Source of the DNA: Gammaproteobacteria bacterium
GTDB taxonomy: Bacteria > Pseudomonadota > Gammaproteobacteria > Steroidobacterales > SZUA-146
DNA: 15,478 nucleotides
Assembly (NCBI GenBank): GCA_013002925.1
Contig: JABDLQ010000236.1
Span: 1 to 15,478, forward strand
Direction of reading: 5' to 3'
Shown here: one piece after another, positions 7,181 through 14,132 of the stretch
How positions within the stretch are numbered: the first letter of the stretch is position 1
Layout of the letters: each line of letters starts with the position of its first letter
Made by a program: the position numbers and the translations under genes
Notes under the pieces: model-generated
Told to the model about the DNA's origin: nothing
Databases searched by the model: none
The model's input: only the letters and a program-made list of their open reading frames with translations

Positions 7181-8915
7181 GACCCTGCCCCTTAACCAAC
7201 CGGTGGTATTTTCCACCATCAAGGTTGGCGAACAGATCCCTGGAACCATCCAGCCATTTCACCTCCACGTTCACCAGCTGATTGGCGAGCGCCGCATGTT
7301 GCAACAACCCGCGTCCGTCACCGGATGAGCCATAACCACCCGTGCGACGTGCTGTTCGCACCTTCGTGTATTCACCAAATGTGAATATTATGCTGGCACC
7401 AACCAGGTCACCGGCGGCAGTGACCGGGATCACGCCAATCCATCCGGGCGGATTGCTGCGATTTTCATAAAGTTGTGCAGGTGAATTGTTATTGACCACC
7501 ACCAGATCAAGATCACCATCGTTATCCAGATCACCGCTGGCCACGGCACGGCTCACAAAGCTGCTTTGAACTACTGTAATACCACTGGCCGGCGCCGCAA
7601 TTACCCCCTGCATTGCGCCCAGTAAAACATCATTGGGCTGGCGCAGTGGAAAAGGGTCACCAGCATCAACCTGGTGCTGTTGCCGGGTGGTGGCACCATT
7701 GGCAACAAAAATATCGGTCAGACCATCCCCGTTGGTATCGATGAAGGCTACCCCAAACCCTGTCTTTGCCAGCGCGCGCCCTGTGACCGGTGTTACCGCC
7801 AGCGACTCACGGAAAACAGCGGCACCGTCATTCAGGTAGAGGGTGTCTGCGGTACCGGCAGCGTGCGTAACAAACAGGTCAAAATCACCATCTTCATCCA
7901 TGTCGATCACATCTGCGCCCATAGCAGGTAACATTCTGCCAAACGCATCACCGGCAACACCGTGCAAGGCCGCTTCATCCGTAAACCGTTTGCCACGGCG
8001 ATTGAGCAAGAGCTTGTTGGCATCGCCGTCAGCGGCGATAAACAGATCCGGCCAGCGATCGCCGTTGAAGTCAGCGACAACGGCAGCAGTGCTGGGCACT
8101 GCGGAGCCCGTTATTTGCATTTTCTCGCTGACATCTTCATAGACTGGAATCCCGGCATCATTGACGCCAGTGTGCATGAACAACTGATCGTCCAGCGCTT
8201 CAAAGTTGCCAGCGGCACAATAATCCACAGCACTGGTTTGCGCCCGGCACTGCACTTGCGTGGATGTCGAAAACGTTGTGTAGTTGCCAACAAATATATC
8301 CAGTTTGCCATCCTGATTAAAATCCAGGAAACGCGCCGCGTTGCTCCATTGCGAAACGGCGGTGCCGGATTCCCGTCCCACCTCTGTAAAACTGCCATTA
8401 CCGTTGTTTAGCAGCAAGCGGTTGGCAGCAACGCTCGTGATATAAATGTCGGTAAAACCATCGGCATTGACATCGCCCGCAATGGCTCCGATGCCATAAC
8501 CGCCTGGTCGTAACCCTGCCGTGTCAGTTACATTGGTAAAACGCAGGCGCGATCCGGTCGAGTCGTTACGAAACAACTGATCTGTGACTTGCGCCGACAT
8601 AGCGGTGGGTTCGATGAGCGCCTGCCCCCCGGTGTCCAGGTCACCGCCCTGCACCAGGTAGACATCCAGATCACCATCCCGGTCGTAATCGAGTAACGCT
8701 GCCCCTCCGCTCATTATTTCCGCGCGGTACAGTTGTCCGGTCATACCATTGTGATGATGAAAATCGAGTCCGCTTGAATCGGTCACATCCACTAACAGGA
8801 TCGTATCCGGTCCCTGTTGCTCTTTGGAAGTACTGGCATTACAGCCACCCAGCAACAACATTAATGCCAGCAAGAGACCGTTTGAAACACTGTGTACGTC
8901 AGTTTTTTGCGGCAT
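7173..8915 (-). CDS. FG-GAP/ASPIC-UnbV (CRTAC1-like) lipoprotein
   Basis: The protein has 580 aa from the ATG at 8915. A lipoprotein signal peptide (MPQKTD, then a Leu-rich core, then LLGGC with Cys 25) places it in the envelope. Seven FG-GAP/VCBS calcium-loop motifs of the DxDxDGxxD type follow at about residues 76, 148, 198, 282, 338, 393 and 462 (for example DYDRDGDLDVYLV, DLDNDGDLDLVVV); the fourth is altered (DFNGDRWPD). Together they predict a seven-bladed beta-propeller. The last ~80 residues match ASPIC/UnbV (LVGASIIFTF, RRTGGYGSSGD, VEVKWLDGS). Cys 223 and the YC at 232-233 correspond to the conserved cysteines of CRTAC1 proteins. A TTG at 8951 would extend it but has no ribosome site and puts extra residues before the signal peptide. 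No good Shine-Dalgarno precedes ATG 8915 either. It is the first gene of the leftward block, and the TPR lipoprotein follows with overlap. The molecular function of the family in bacteria is not established. Confidence 0.92.
   Translation of the reverse strand: MPQKTDVHSVSNGLLLALMLLLGGCNASTSKEQQGPDTILLVDVTDSSGLDFHHHNGMTGQLYRAEIMSGGAALLDYDRDGDLDVYLVQGGDLDTGGQALIEPTAMSAQVTDQLFRNDSTGSRLRFTNVTDTAGLRPGGYGIGAIAGDVNADGFTDIYITSVAANRLLLNNGNGSFTEVGRESGTAVSQWSNAARFLDFNQDGKLDIFVGNYTTFSTSTQVQCRAQTSAVDYCAAGNFEALDDQLFMHTGVNDAGIPVYEDVSEKMQITGSAVPSTAAVVADFNGDRWPDLFIAADGDANKLLLNRRGKRFTDEAALHGVAGDAFGRMLPAMGADVIDMDEDGDFDLFVTHAAGTADTLYLNDGAAVFRESLAVTPVTGRALAKTGFGVAFIDTNGDGLTDIFVANGATTRQQHQVDAGDPFPLRQPNDVLLGAMQGVIAAPASGITVVQSSFVSRAVASGDLDNDGDLDLVVVNNNSPAQLYENRSNPPGWIGVIPVTAAGDLVGASIIFTFGEYTKVRTARRTGGYGSSGDGRGLLQHAALANQLVNVEVKWLDGSRDLFANLDGGKYHRLVKGQGRD
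7188..7193 (-). promoter_or_regulatory. Ribosome binding site for GTG start at 7180
   Basis: On the minus strand AAGGGG stands 7 nt before the GTG at 7180, inside the last codons of the upstream gene. A second site, AGGTGG at 7174-7169, stands 6 nt before the ATG at 7162 and overlaps the upstream TAG stop. Both are usable; the signal-peptide charge favours the GTG. Confidence 0.5.
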
Positions 8916-9091
8916 AAAGGTAGATTCGTGTCGTAAAAGTGGATGCCACAATTGGGCATTCTTTGGTAAAAGTACTGATTAGCGATCCCGATTTTTTCAG
9001 GCGCATAGGGAGATCATACCGCCTGGCCGGGCTCTTACCAATGGCACTGTCGCGCTTCCCAACAAGCAGCTAATAATGGATACTTCCGGGC
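8916..9091. promoter_or_regulatory. Divergent intergenic region, presumed promoters
   Basis: This 176-nt gap separates the leftward FG-GAP lipoprotein unit from the rightward lipoprotein-glpK unit, so it must carry promoters for both unless transcription comes from further away. A TAATAAT element at 9072-9078 could be a -10 for the rightward unit but would put the start only about 10 nt before the ATG, and no good -35 accompanies it. I see no operator dyad. A T6 run at 8992-8997 has no stem before it. Confidence 0.4.
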
Positions 9092-9610
9092 ATGAGGATA
9101 CTGCCTGTCTGCGCGCTTATCATGCTCATCGCGTGTGCCCCGCAACCCCGGGACCGGAGCATTGTGACGCGTAACGATCTGATTGGCTCGTGGTATGGCG
9201 TGTATCCCAGGGGGCGCTTTACTGTGTTGTTCAACACCCGGTTTAATGCTGATGGATCCATCGAAACTGTTTACTATACCTGCCTGACGGATGTGCAGCG
9301 CGAACTGGAAAAACGCACTGGCGCTTGGCAATACGCAAACAATGTCATTACACTTGCCTATGACAGCATCGACAGCAATGGCAGTAGTTCGACACCATTC
9401 GTTGCTTCCTATCGCATTACGTCCTCGGACGGAGATCGCGTACGGTATCAGAGCATTGAGACCGGTCAAAAATTCTGGAAAGAACGTAAATTGACGGACC
9501 GTACCTACACCTGTTTGACAGACAAGTCGACAATCGACGCAGATCGCCGCAATGTAACATCCGCACGCAGCGATGTGCAGGAGCACTCCGTAAATGAGTT
9601 GTCACCATGA
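9092..9610 (+). CDS. Small outer-membrane lipoprotein, lipocalin-like, upstream of glpK
   Basis: The protein has 172 aa. The signal peptide MRILPVCALIMLIAC ends in a textbook lipobox LIA-C (Cys 15), and Ala at +2 predicts outer-membrane sorting. The mature part begins with LIGSWYG (30-36) and continues with alternating beta-strand pattern (GRFTVLFNTRFNADGSIETV at 41-60, then NNVITLAY), the style of lipocalin-like small beta-barrels; this assignment is weak. The hexapeptide YTCLTD occurs twice (62-67 and 139-144), giving the only two mature cysteines besides the lipidated one, so a Cys64-Cys141 disulfide is likely. Its TGA overlaps the glpK ATG (ATGA), so the two genes are translationally coupled. 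It diverges from the FG-GAP lipoprotein gene across a 176-nt intergenic region. I do not recognise a named family. Confidence 0.82.
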   Translation: MRILPVCALIMLIACAPQPRDRSIVTRNDLIGSWYGVYPRGRFTVLFNTRFNADGSIETVYYTCLTDVQRELEKRTGAWQYANNVITLAYDSIDSNGSSSTPFVASYRITSSDGDRVRYQSIETGQKFWKERKLTDRTYTCLTDKSTIDADRRNVTSARSDVQEHSVNELSP

Positions 9611-11097
9611 ACCAGCCATTAATACTTGCGATTGACCAGGGCACGACAAGTTCGAGAGCTGTGGTTTTCGATACCTCAGCACAAGTGCTGGCGTCAGCGC
9701 AGCAGGAATTCACCCAGCAATTTCCGGCGGACGGCTGGGTTGAACATGATGCCAACGAAATCTGGTCATCGGTGTTGTCGACCTGCACAGAAGTCATCAA
9801 AAAAACCCGGGCACAGGGAAAAATCGCTGCAGTAGGCATCACTAATCAGCGCGAAACGACCGTCGTCTGGAACCGGCGCACTGCACAGCCCATACACAAT
9901 GCCATCGTATGGCAGGATCGGCGCACTGCAGACCTTTGCAGGGAACTTCGTGACGCCGATTACGAGAAACAGATCTCACGACACACGGGTTTGTTGGCAG
10001 ACCCGTATTTTTCAGGAACCAAGATTCGCTGGTTGCTGGACCATGTGCAAGGCGCGCGTGCCGCTGCCGAAGCCGGCGACCTGGCCTTCGGCACCATTGA
10101 CAGCTTTTTGATCTACAAGTTGACCGAAGGCGCGGAACACGCCACAGATGTCACCAACGCCAGTCGTACAATGTTGTTCAACATACATTCGCTGGAATGG
10201 GATCCGGAGATGCTCGAGATGCTCGACGTTCCCCGCAGCGTGCTGCCCGAGGTCAGGAATTGCGACGATACCTTCGGGTTTGCCAGCGCCCTGTTTACTG
10301 ACAAAGTACCGATCACCGGTGTGCTGGGCGACCAGCATGCGGCCACGGTGGGACAAGCCTGCTTTGCGCCAGGCATGCTCAAAAGCACCTATGGCACGGG
10401 CAACTTTGTCATGCTTAATACCGGCTCAAAAGCACTGGAATCGGAGCATAAATTACTCACCACCATCGCTTACCGCTTAAATGGAGAAACCAGCTACGCG
10501 CTGGAGGGTTCGGTGTTTATTGCCGGCGCCGTTATTCAATGGTTGCGGGACAAACTCCACATCATTGCAAACGCCAGCGACAGTGAAGCAATTGCCCGTG
10601 ATGCAGAGCTTTCCGATGTCGTAGTGGTGCCCGCGTTTACCGGCCTCGGCGCTCCTCATTGGGACGCGGAGGCACGTGGTGCCATTTACGGGCTTACCCG
10701 CAATAGCGGCTTCGAACAGATCGTCACTGCCGCTCTCGAGTCGGTATGTTTTCAGTCCCGGGATCTTCTCAATGCCATGCGCGCTGACGGCGCACAGGTA
10801 GAGAATTTGCGGGTTGATGGCGGCCTGGCGGCGAACAATTGGGCCATGCAGCGGCTGGCCGATTTGCTGGATTTACCGGTACAACGGCCGATTAATGTAG
10901 AAACCACCGTGCTGGGCGCAGCCGTAGTTGCGGGACTGGGCGCAGGCTTAATTGATTCACTCACAGAATCCGGGGAAATCTGGCAACTCGAGCGGGAATT
11001 TACTGCGCAGATGAATCCGGCAACCCGCGACCGGCGCCTGGAACTATGGGACACTGCGATTGCGCGCACCCGTTTTCACACAGACAGCGGGCATTAA
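9607..11097 (+). CDS. glpK: Glycerol kinase
   Basis: The protein has 496 aa, close to the usual ~500. It phosphorylates glycerol with ATP to sn-glycerol 3-phosphate in the cytoplasm (EC 2.7.1.30). Family signatures run the whole length: LAIDQGTTSSRAVVFD (7-22), GWVEHDANEIW (43-53), the glycerol-binding Arg-Glu in NQRETTVVW (80-88), DPYFSGTK (132-139) with the substrate Tyr, GDQHAATVGQ (241-250) with the catalytic Asp, STYGTGNFV (260-268), FTGLGAPHWD (344-353), GLTRNSG, and the adenine/phosphate region RVDGGLAANNW (402-412) and TTVLGAAVVAG (433-443). The segment before GDQ lacks the GGxGGTR loop that binds fructose 1,6-bisphosphate in the E. coli enzyme. No glpF, glpD or glpR is adjacent; the only partner is the lipoprotein gene overlapping its start. 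It converges on the radical SAM gene with 15 nt between stops and no visible hairpin terminator. Confidence 0.97.
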   Translation: MNQPLILAIDQGTTSSRAVVFDTSAQVLASAQQEFTQQFPADGWVEHDANEIWSSVLSTCTEVIKKTRAQGKIAAVGITNQRETTVVWNRRTAQPIHNAIVWQDRRTADLCRELRDADYEKQISRHTGLLADPYFSGTKIRWLLDHVQGARAAAEAGDLAFGTIDSFLIYKLTEGAEHATDVTNASRTMLFNIHSLEWDPEMLEMLDVPRSVLPEVRNCDDTFGFASALFTDKVPITGVLGDQHAATVGQACFAPGMLKSTYGTGNFVMLNTGSKALESEHKLLTTIAYRLNGETSYALEGSVFIAGAVIQWLRDKLHIIANASDSEAIARDAELSDVVVVPAFTGLGAPHWDAEARGAIYGLTRNSGFEQIVTAALESVCFQSRDLLNAMRADGAQVENLRVDGGLAANNWAMQRLADLLDLPVQRPINVETTVLGAAVVAGLGAGLIDSLTESGEIWQLEREFTAQMNPATRDRRLELWDTAIARTRFHTDSGH

Positions 11098-11112
11098 CAC
11101 GGCCTCGGACGA

Positions 11113-12234
11113 TCACAATAAACTAAGCTGCGCACTGGCAGGGTGTTGCGCCTTAAATGCCGCGGTATTCAAAGGACTCTCTTCCCGCACACTCAAGCCA
11201 CACTCGCGGACCGCACGGGCAAATCGTTTTCCTATCATTTCCGCGTAGGGCCCCTCTCCTTGCATACGGTTACCGAAACGTGGGTCGTTCAGTTTGCCAT
11301 TTCGTGCCGCCCGGAGCAGATTGGTGACGTGGCGCGCCCGCAGCGGAAAATATTCCTGCAGCCAGTCAACAAACAGTTCTTTGACTTCAAACGGCAAACG
11401 CAAAAAAATATAATGTGCGCTGCAGACCCCCGCGTCCGCACTGGCATGCACGATGTGCTCGATTTCGCTGTCGTTAATTGCGGGAATCACCGGGGCGAGC
11501 AACAACGTTGTGGGGATACCATTTTCGCTTAGGGTACTAATCGTCGTTAAGCGTGCCTGCACCGAGGCGGCACGCGGTTCCATGATTCTTTTCAGATCGT
11601 TTTTCAACGTGGTGATACTGACCGCCACCGAGACCAGGTTGTCGGCGGCCATATCCGTGAGTATATCCAGGTCGCGTAACACCAACGCCCCTTTTGTGAT
11701 AATTGTTACCGGATGACGATGGCGGGCAAGCACTTGCAAAATGCTGCGGGTAATTTTGTGTTTCTTCTCAGCCGGTTGATACGGGTCAGTATTCGCACCC
11801 AGGTTTATTGGCGTGCACTGATAACCGGACGCTGTGATTTCTTTTGCCAGCAATTTCGCTGCATTTTTTTTTGCAAATATCCGGGTCTCGAAATCAAGGC
11901 CAGGTGACAGATCGACAAACGCGTGACTGGGGCGCGCATAGCAATAAATGCAACCGTGCTCGCAACCGCGATAGGGGTTTATTGACTGCTCAAATGGTAC
12001 GTCCGGCGACTGATTGCGACTGATGATGCTACGTGCGTGCTCCACATGGATAGTCGTCGGCACCCGTGCCTGCGGCAAATCCGCCATGTCCAGAAACCAG
12101 CCGTCTGCGACGCGCACCGTTGACGTAGACGCAAATCTGCCCGGCGGCTTGCGCCAGGTGCCACGACCCGATGCCGGCCGCACCGGCGGTGAATGAGCAG
12201 CCTCAGTTGAGGTGTGGCAGTGTTGATTTTTCAT
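11113..12234 (-). CDS. PA0069-family radical SAM protein (SplB-like)
   Basis: The protein has 373 aa. The radical SAM cluster motif is CEHGCIYC (Cys 91, 95, 98) within INPYRGCEHGCIYCYARPSH (85-104), followed by SPGLDFETRIFAKKNAAKLL (110-129), LGANTDPYQP (145-154), ITKGALVLRDLDIL (179-192), SITTLKNDLKRIMEPRAAS (206-224) and PFEVKELFVDWL (281-292), all hallmarks of the PA0069 family, related to spore photoproduct lyase SplB. It should bind a [4Fe-4S] cluster and cleave S-adenosylmethionine; its substrate is not established, although DNA-damage repair is suggested by SplB kinship and by the LexA box at the gene's start. The conserved GRG...GRF segment (23-33) argues against starts downstream of it and supports the ATG at 12234 (or, less likely, a GTG at codon 18). 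No Shine-Dalgarno precedes the ATG. Confidence 0.94.
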   Translation of the reverse strand: MKNQHCHTSTEAAHSPPVRPASGRGTWRKPPGRFASTSTVRVADGWFLDMADLPQARVPTTIHVEHARSIISRNQSPDVPFEQSINPYRGCEHGCIYCYARPSHAFVDLSPGLDFETRIFAKKNAAKLLAKEITASGYQCTPINLGANTDPYQPAEKKHKITRSILQVLARHRHPVTIITKGALVLRDLDILTDMAADNLVSVAVSITTLKNDLKRIMEPRAASVQARLTTISTLSENGIPTTLLLAPVIPAINDSEIEHIVHASADAGVCSAHYIFLRLPFEVKELFVDWLQEYFPLRARHVTNLLRAARNGKLNDPRFGNRMQGEGPYAEMIGKRFARAVRECGLSVREESPLNTAAFKAQHPASAQLSLL

Positions 12235-12253
12235 ACTGTATATTTATACAGTA
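12234..12253 (-). promoter_or_regulatory. LexA (SOS) box
   Basis: The sequence TACTGTATATTTATACAGTA is a 20-bp dyad with perfect 9-bp arms (the two central bases break the symmetry). It contains CTGT-N8-ACAG exactly as in the proteobacterial LexA operator and differs from the E. coli consensus TACTGTATATATATACAGTA at a single base. It abuts the ATG of the radical SAM gene and covers the predicted -10 element, so bound LexA would block RNA polymerase. Confidence 0.92.
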
Positions 12254-12271
12254 ACTATTTCCCCCAATCAA
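12243..12271 (-). promoter_or_regulatory. Sigma-70 promoter of the radical SAM gene
   Basis: On the minus strand a -35 TTGATT (12271-12266) and a -10 TATAAA (12248-12243) are separated by exactly 17 nt. The -10 lies inside the LexA box and the -35 overlaps the TGA stop of the upstream FG-GAP gene. Transcription should begin about 7-9 nt after the -10, which is at or one or two bases before the ATG, predicting a leaderless or nearly leaderless mRNA. This makes the radical SAM gene its own transcription unit rather than the third gene of the upstream operon. Confidence 0.7.
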
Positions 12272-14103
12272 GGTGCGAGAGTATGCCGTTGATCTACCTC
12301 CAGTTCTTCATAAACACTGGTTTTCCCATCTGGCCACGTGACAGTGACCCGGACAGCCTCTGCCTCATCCCCAAGGCCAAAGTAAGCCACCGACGGGACC
12401 TGTGACAGATAGCTGCGGGCAGGCATGATCTGACGACGCTGACTGCGTGTCCCGGTTTCGACTTCGACCACCGCACCGATAGCATCGCGATTGCCGTTTT
12501 CCTGGGTTAGCTGTACCTGCAACCAGTGATGATCCAGGACTTGCCCGTTACGAAACAGCGCCGCGGGCCGCCCTGTCTGAGTAATCACCACATCGGTATC
12601 GCCGTCGTTGTCCATGTCCGCAAATGCCGCGCCGCGACCGACCAGTGGCTCGCCGAGATCGCCGATTGTCGCCACGGGTTTGAATGTACGTCGGCAGGCC
12701 ATGCCACAGTTCCAGAAAAGTTGCGCCGACTGCGCATGTTGCTGACTGGGTTGCACAACGTTTATGTCATCTTCAACGTGACCATTGGCCGTCAGCAAAT
12801 CCGCCCGTCCGTCCAGATCATAGTCAAAGAAAAACAGGCCGAAACTCAAAGCCCGGCGGCTATCCGGACCGATACCCGACACATTACTTTCATCAGTGAA
12901 AATATCCTGCGCGCTGCCCACATAAAATGACGACATCTCATTGGCAAAATTGGCAATGACAACCGCCAGCTGCTCGTCATTGGTGTAATTGACCGCATCC
13001 ACACCCATTGCGCCGGTAGCGTTGCCGCTATTATCGAATGCCATGCCCATCAAGGCTCCACGCTCTTCGAAGCGACCCTCGCCAAGGTTCATAAACACAA
13101 AATTCTGCACCGTGTCATTCGCCACGACCAGGTCCAGCAAACCGTCCTGATTAACGTCGGCCGGCCGGACCGCCAATGCTTTACCAACCGGCAGCCCCGT
13201 CGCAGGGTTCTCTACAAAAATGCCGGCCTCAGCACTGACATCCGTAAACGAGCCACCGTCATTGCGAAACAGGTAAGACTGGGTCCCTGCATAATTCGTT
13301 GGTGGTCCATAAGCACGCCCGATGCCGGTCAAACGATAATCCACTTCAAAATCAATGTCCCGTGACCATTCAACGTAGTTGCATACAAACAAATCAAGAT
13401 CACCGTCATTGTCCATGTCAAAAAACGCGGCACTGGTACTCCAGGCATCCTTGCTACCGGCAACACCGGCATCAACCGCAGCAAAACTGTTACCACCCAG
13501 GTTTCGATACAGTACGTTCGCGCCCAGATTGGTCACATAAACGTCACGATAACCATCACCATCGTAATCTCCGATCGCAACTCCCATACCATAAGCGGCA
13601 TCCCGCAACCCGGCTGTTGCAGTTTCATCCGAAAAGGTCCAGTTGCCAAGGTTGCGGTACAAGTGATGCTGGCCGCCTTGCGGCTCATCGTGCCACGGCC
13701 AACTGGCAGAATCTATGAACAACACATCGATGTTTCCGTCATTATCGTAATCAAACAGCGCCACTCCCCCACCCATGGTTTCGGGTAGCAGTTTGTCCCC
13801 GTAGGCACCGTTAGTGTGAACAAAATCGATACCTGCTTCAGCTGTCACGTTGACGAAATCAACATCCGGAGGTTGCGGCTCATCTGAACTTTGTAATATT
13901 TGCGGGCCGGTTTGCTGATGCTCTTCCACAGACTCAACCACTGGTTGTCGCTGTGCCCACCAAACGCCGATGGCTACCAGCACTCCGCCGATGATGAGAA
14001 CCTGCATCGAGCGCCAAAAAAATCTGGCGATGATTGCGTCATCCTGTTGGTGCTCTTCTCCGTCATCCTGCACGGCCGGCGCGTCCTGGTTTGTTTTATT
14101 CAT
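12268..14103 (-). CDS. Membrane-anchored FG-GAP/ASPIC-UnbV (CRTAC1-like) protein
   Basis: The protein has 611 aa. An acidic, Gln-rich N-terminus (1-26) precedes basic residues (RFFWR) and one transmembrane helix at about 33-50 (MQVLIIGGVLVAIGVWWA), predicting an inner-membrane anchor with the large domain in the periplasm. Calcium-loop FG-GAP motifs stand at about 118 (DYDNDGNIDVLFID), 179, 229, 316, 427 and 496, with one degenerate copy at 372 (NYTNDEQLAVVIAN): seven propeller blades. The C-terminus is a canonical ASPIC/UnbV domain (525-605: AIGAVVEVETG, a YLSQ segment, YFGLGDEAEAVRV, VTWPDG). The CRTAC1 cysteine site reads YGPPTNYAG (265-273) without Cys, but a separate CGMAC pair sits at 466-470. 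It lies 29 nt downstream of the TPR/cytochrome-like gene and is likely co-transcribed with it. It is a second homologue of the lipoprotein at 7173-8915, with a different anchor. Confidence 0.93.
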   Translation of the reverse strand: MNKTNQDAPAVQDDGEEHQQDDAIIARFFWRSMQVLIIGGVLVAIGVWWAQRQPVVESVEEHQQTGPQILQSSDEPQPPDVDFVNVTAEAGIDFVHTNGAYGDKLLPETMGGGVALFDYDNDGNIDVLFIDSASWPWHDEPQGGQHHLYRNLGNWTFSDETATAGLRDAAYGMGVAIGDYDGDGYRDVYVTNLGANVLYRNLGGNSFAAVDAGVAGSKDAWSTSAAFFDMDNDGDLDLFVCNYVEWSRDIDFEVDYRLTGIGRAYGPPTNYAGTQSYLFRNDGGSFTDVSAEAGIFVENPATGLPVGKALAVRPADVNQDGLLDLVVANDTVQNFVFMNLGEGRFEERGALMGMAFDNSGNATGAMGVDAVNYTNDEQLAVVIANFANEMSSFYVGSAQDIFTDESNVSGIGPDSRRALSFGLFFFDYDLDGRADLLTANGHVEDDINVVQPSQQHAQSAQLFWNCGMACRRTFKPVATIGDLGEPLVGRGAAFADMDNDGDTDVVITQTGRPAALFRNGQVLDHHWLQVQLTQENGNRDAIGAVVEVETGTRSQRRQIMPARSYLSQVPSVAYFGLGDEAEAVRVTVTWPDGKTSVYEELEVDQRHTLAP

Positions 14104-14132
14104 GCCGGTACGCCGGTTGCAACGTCGTCAAC

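Noticed and set aside
8916..8951. 12-residue extension of the FG-GAP lipoprotein from a TTG codon
   Set aside because: It would put extra residues before an already complete lipoprotein signal peptide, and no ribosome site precedes the TTG.
8992..8997. T6 run as an intrinsic terminator
   Set aside because: No inverted repeat lies immediately before it.
1284..9000. Repeated protein segments as a possible tandem DNA repeat or CRISPR array
   Set aside because: The repetition is at the protein level (TPR and FG-GAP motifs); the DNA units are diverged and vary in length, with no direct repeats of constant spacing.
9035..9586. 183-aa minus-strand open frame
   Set aside because: It is antisense to the lipoprotein gene, which has a textbook lipobox, a coherent beta pattern and an ATGA junction with glpK; the antisense product has no recognisable domain.
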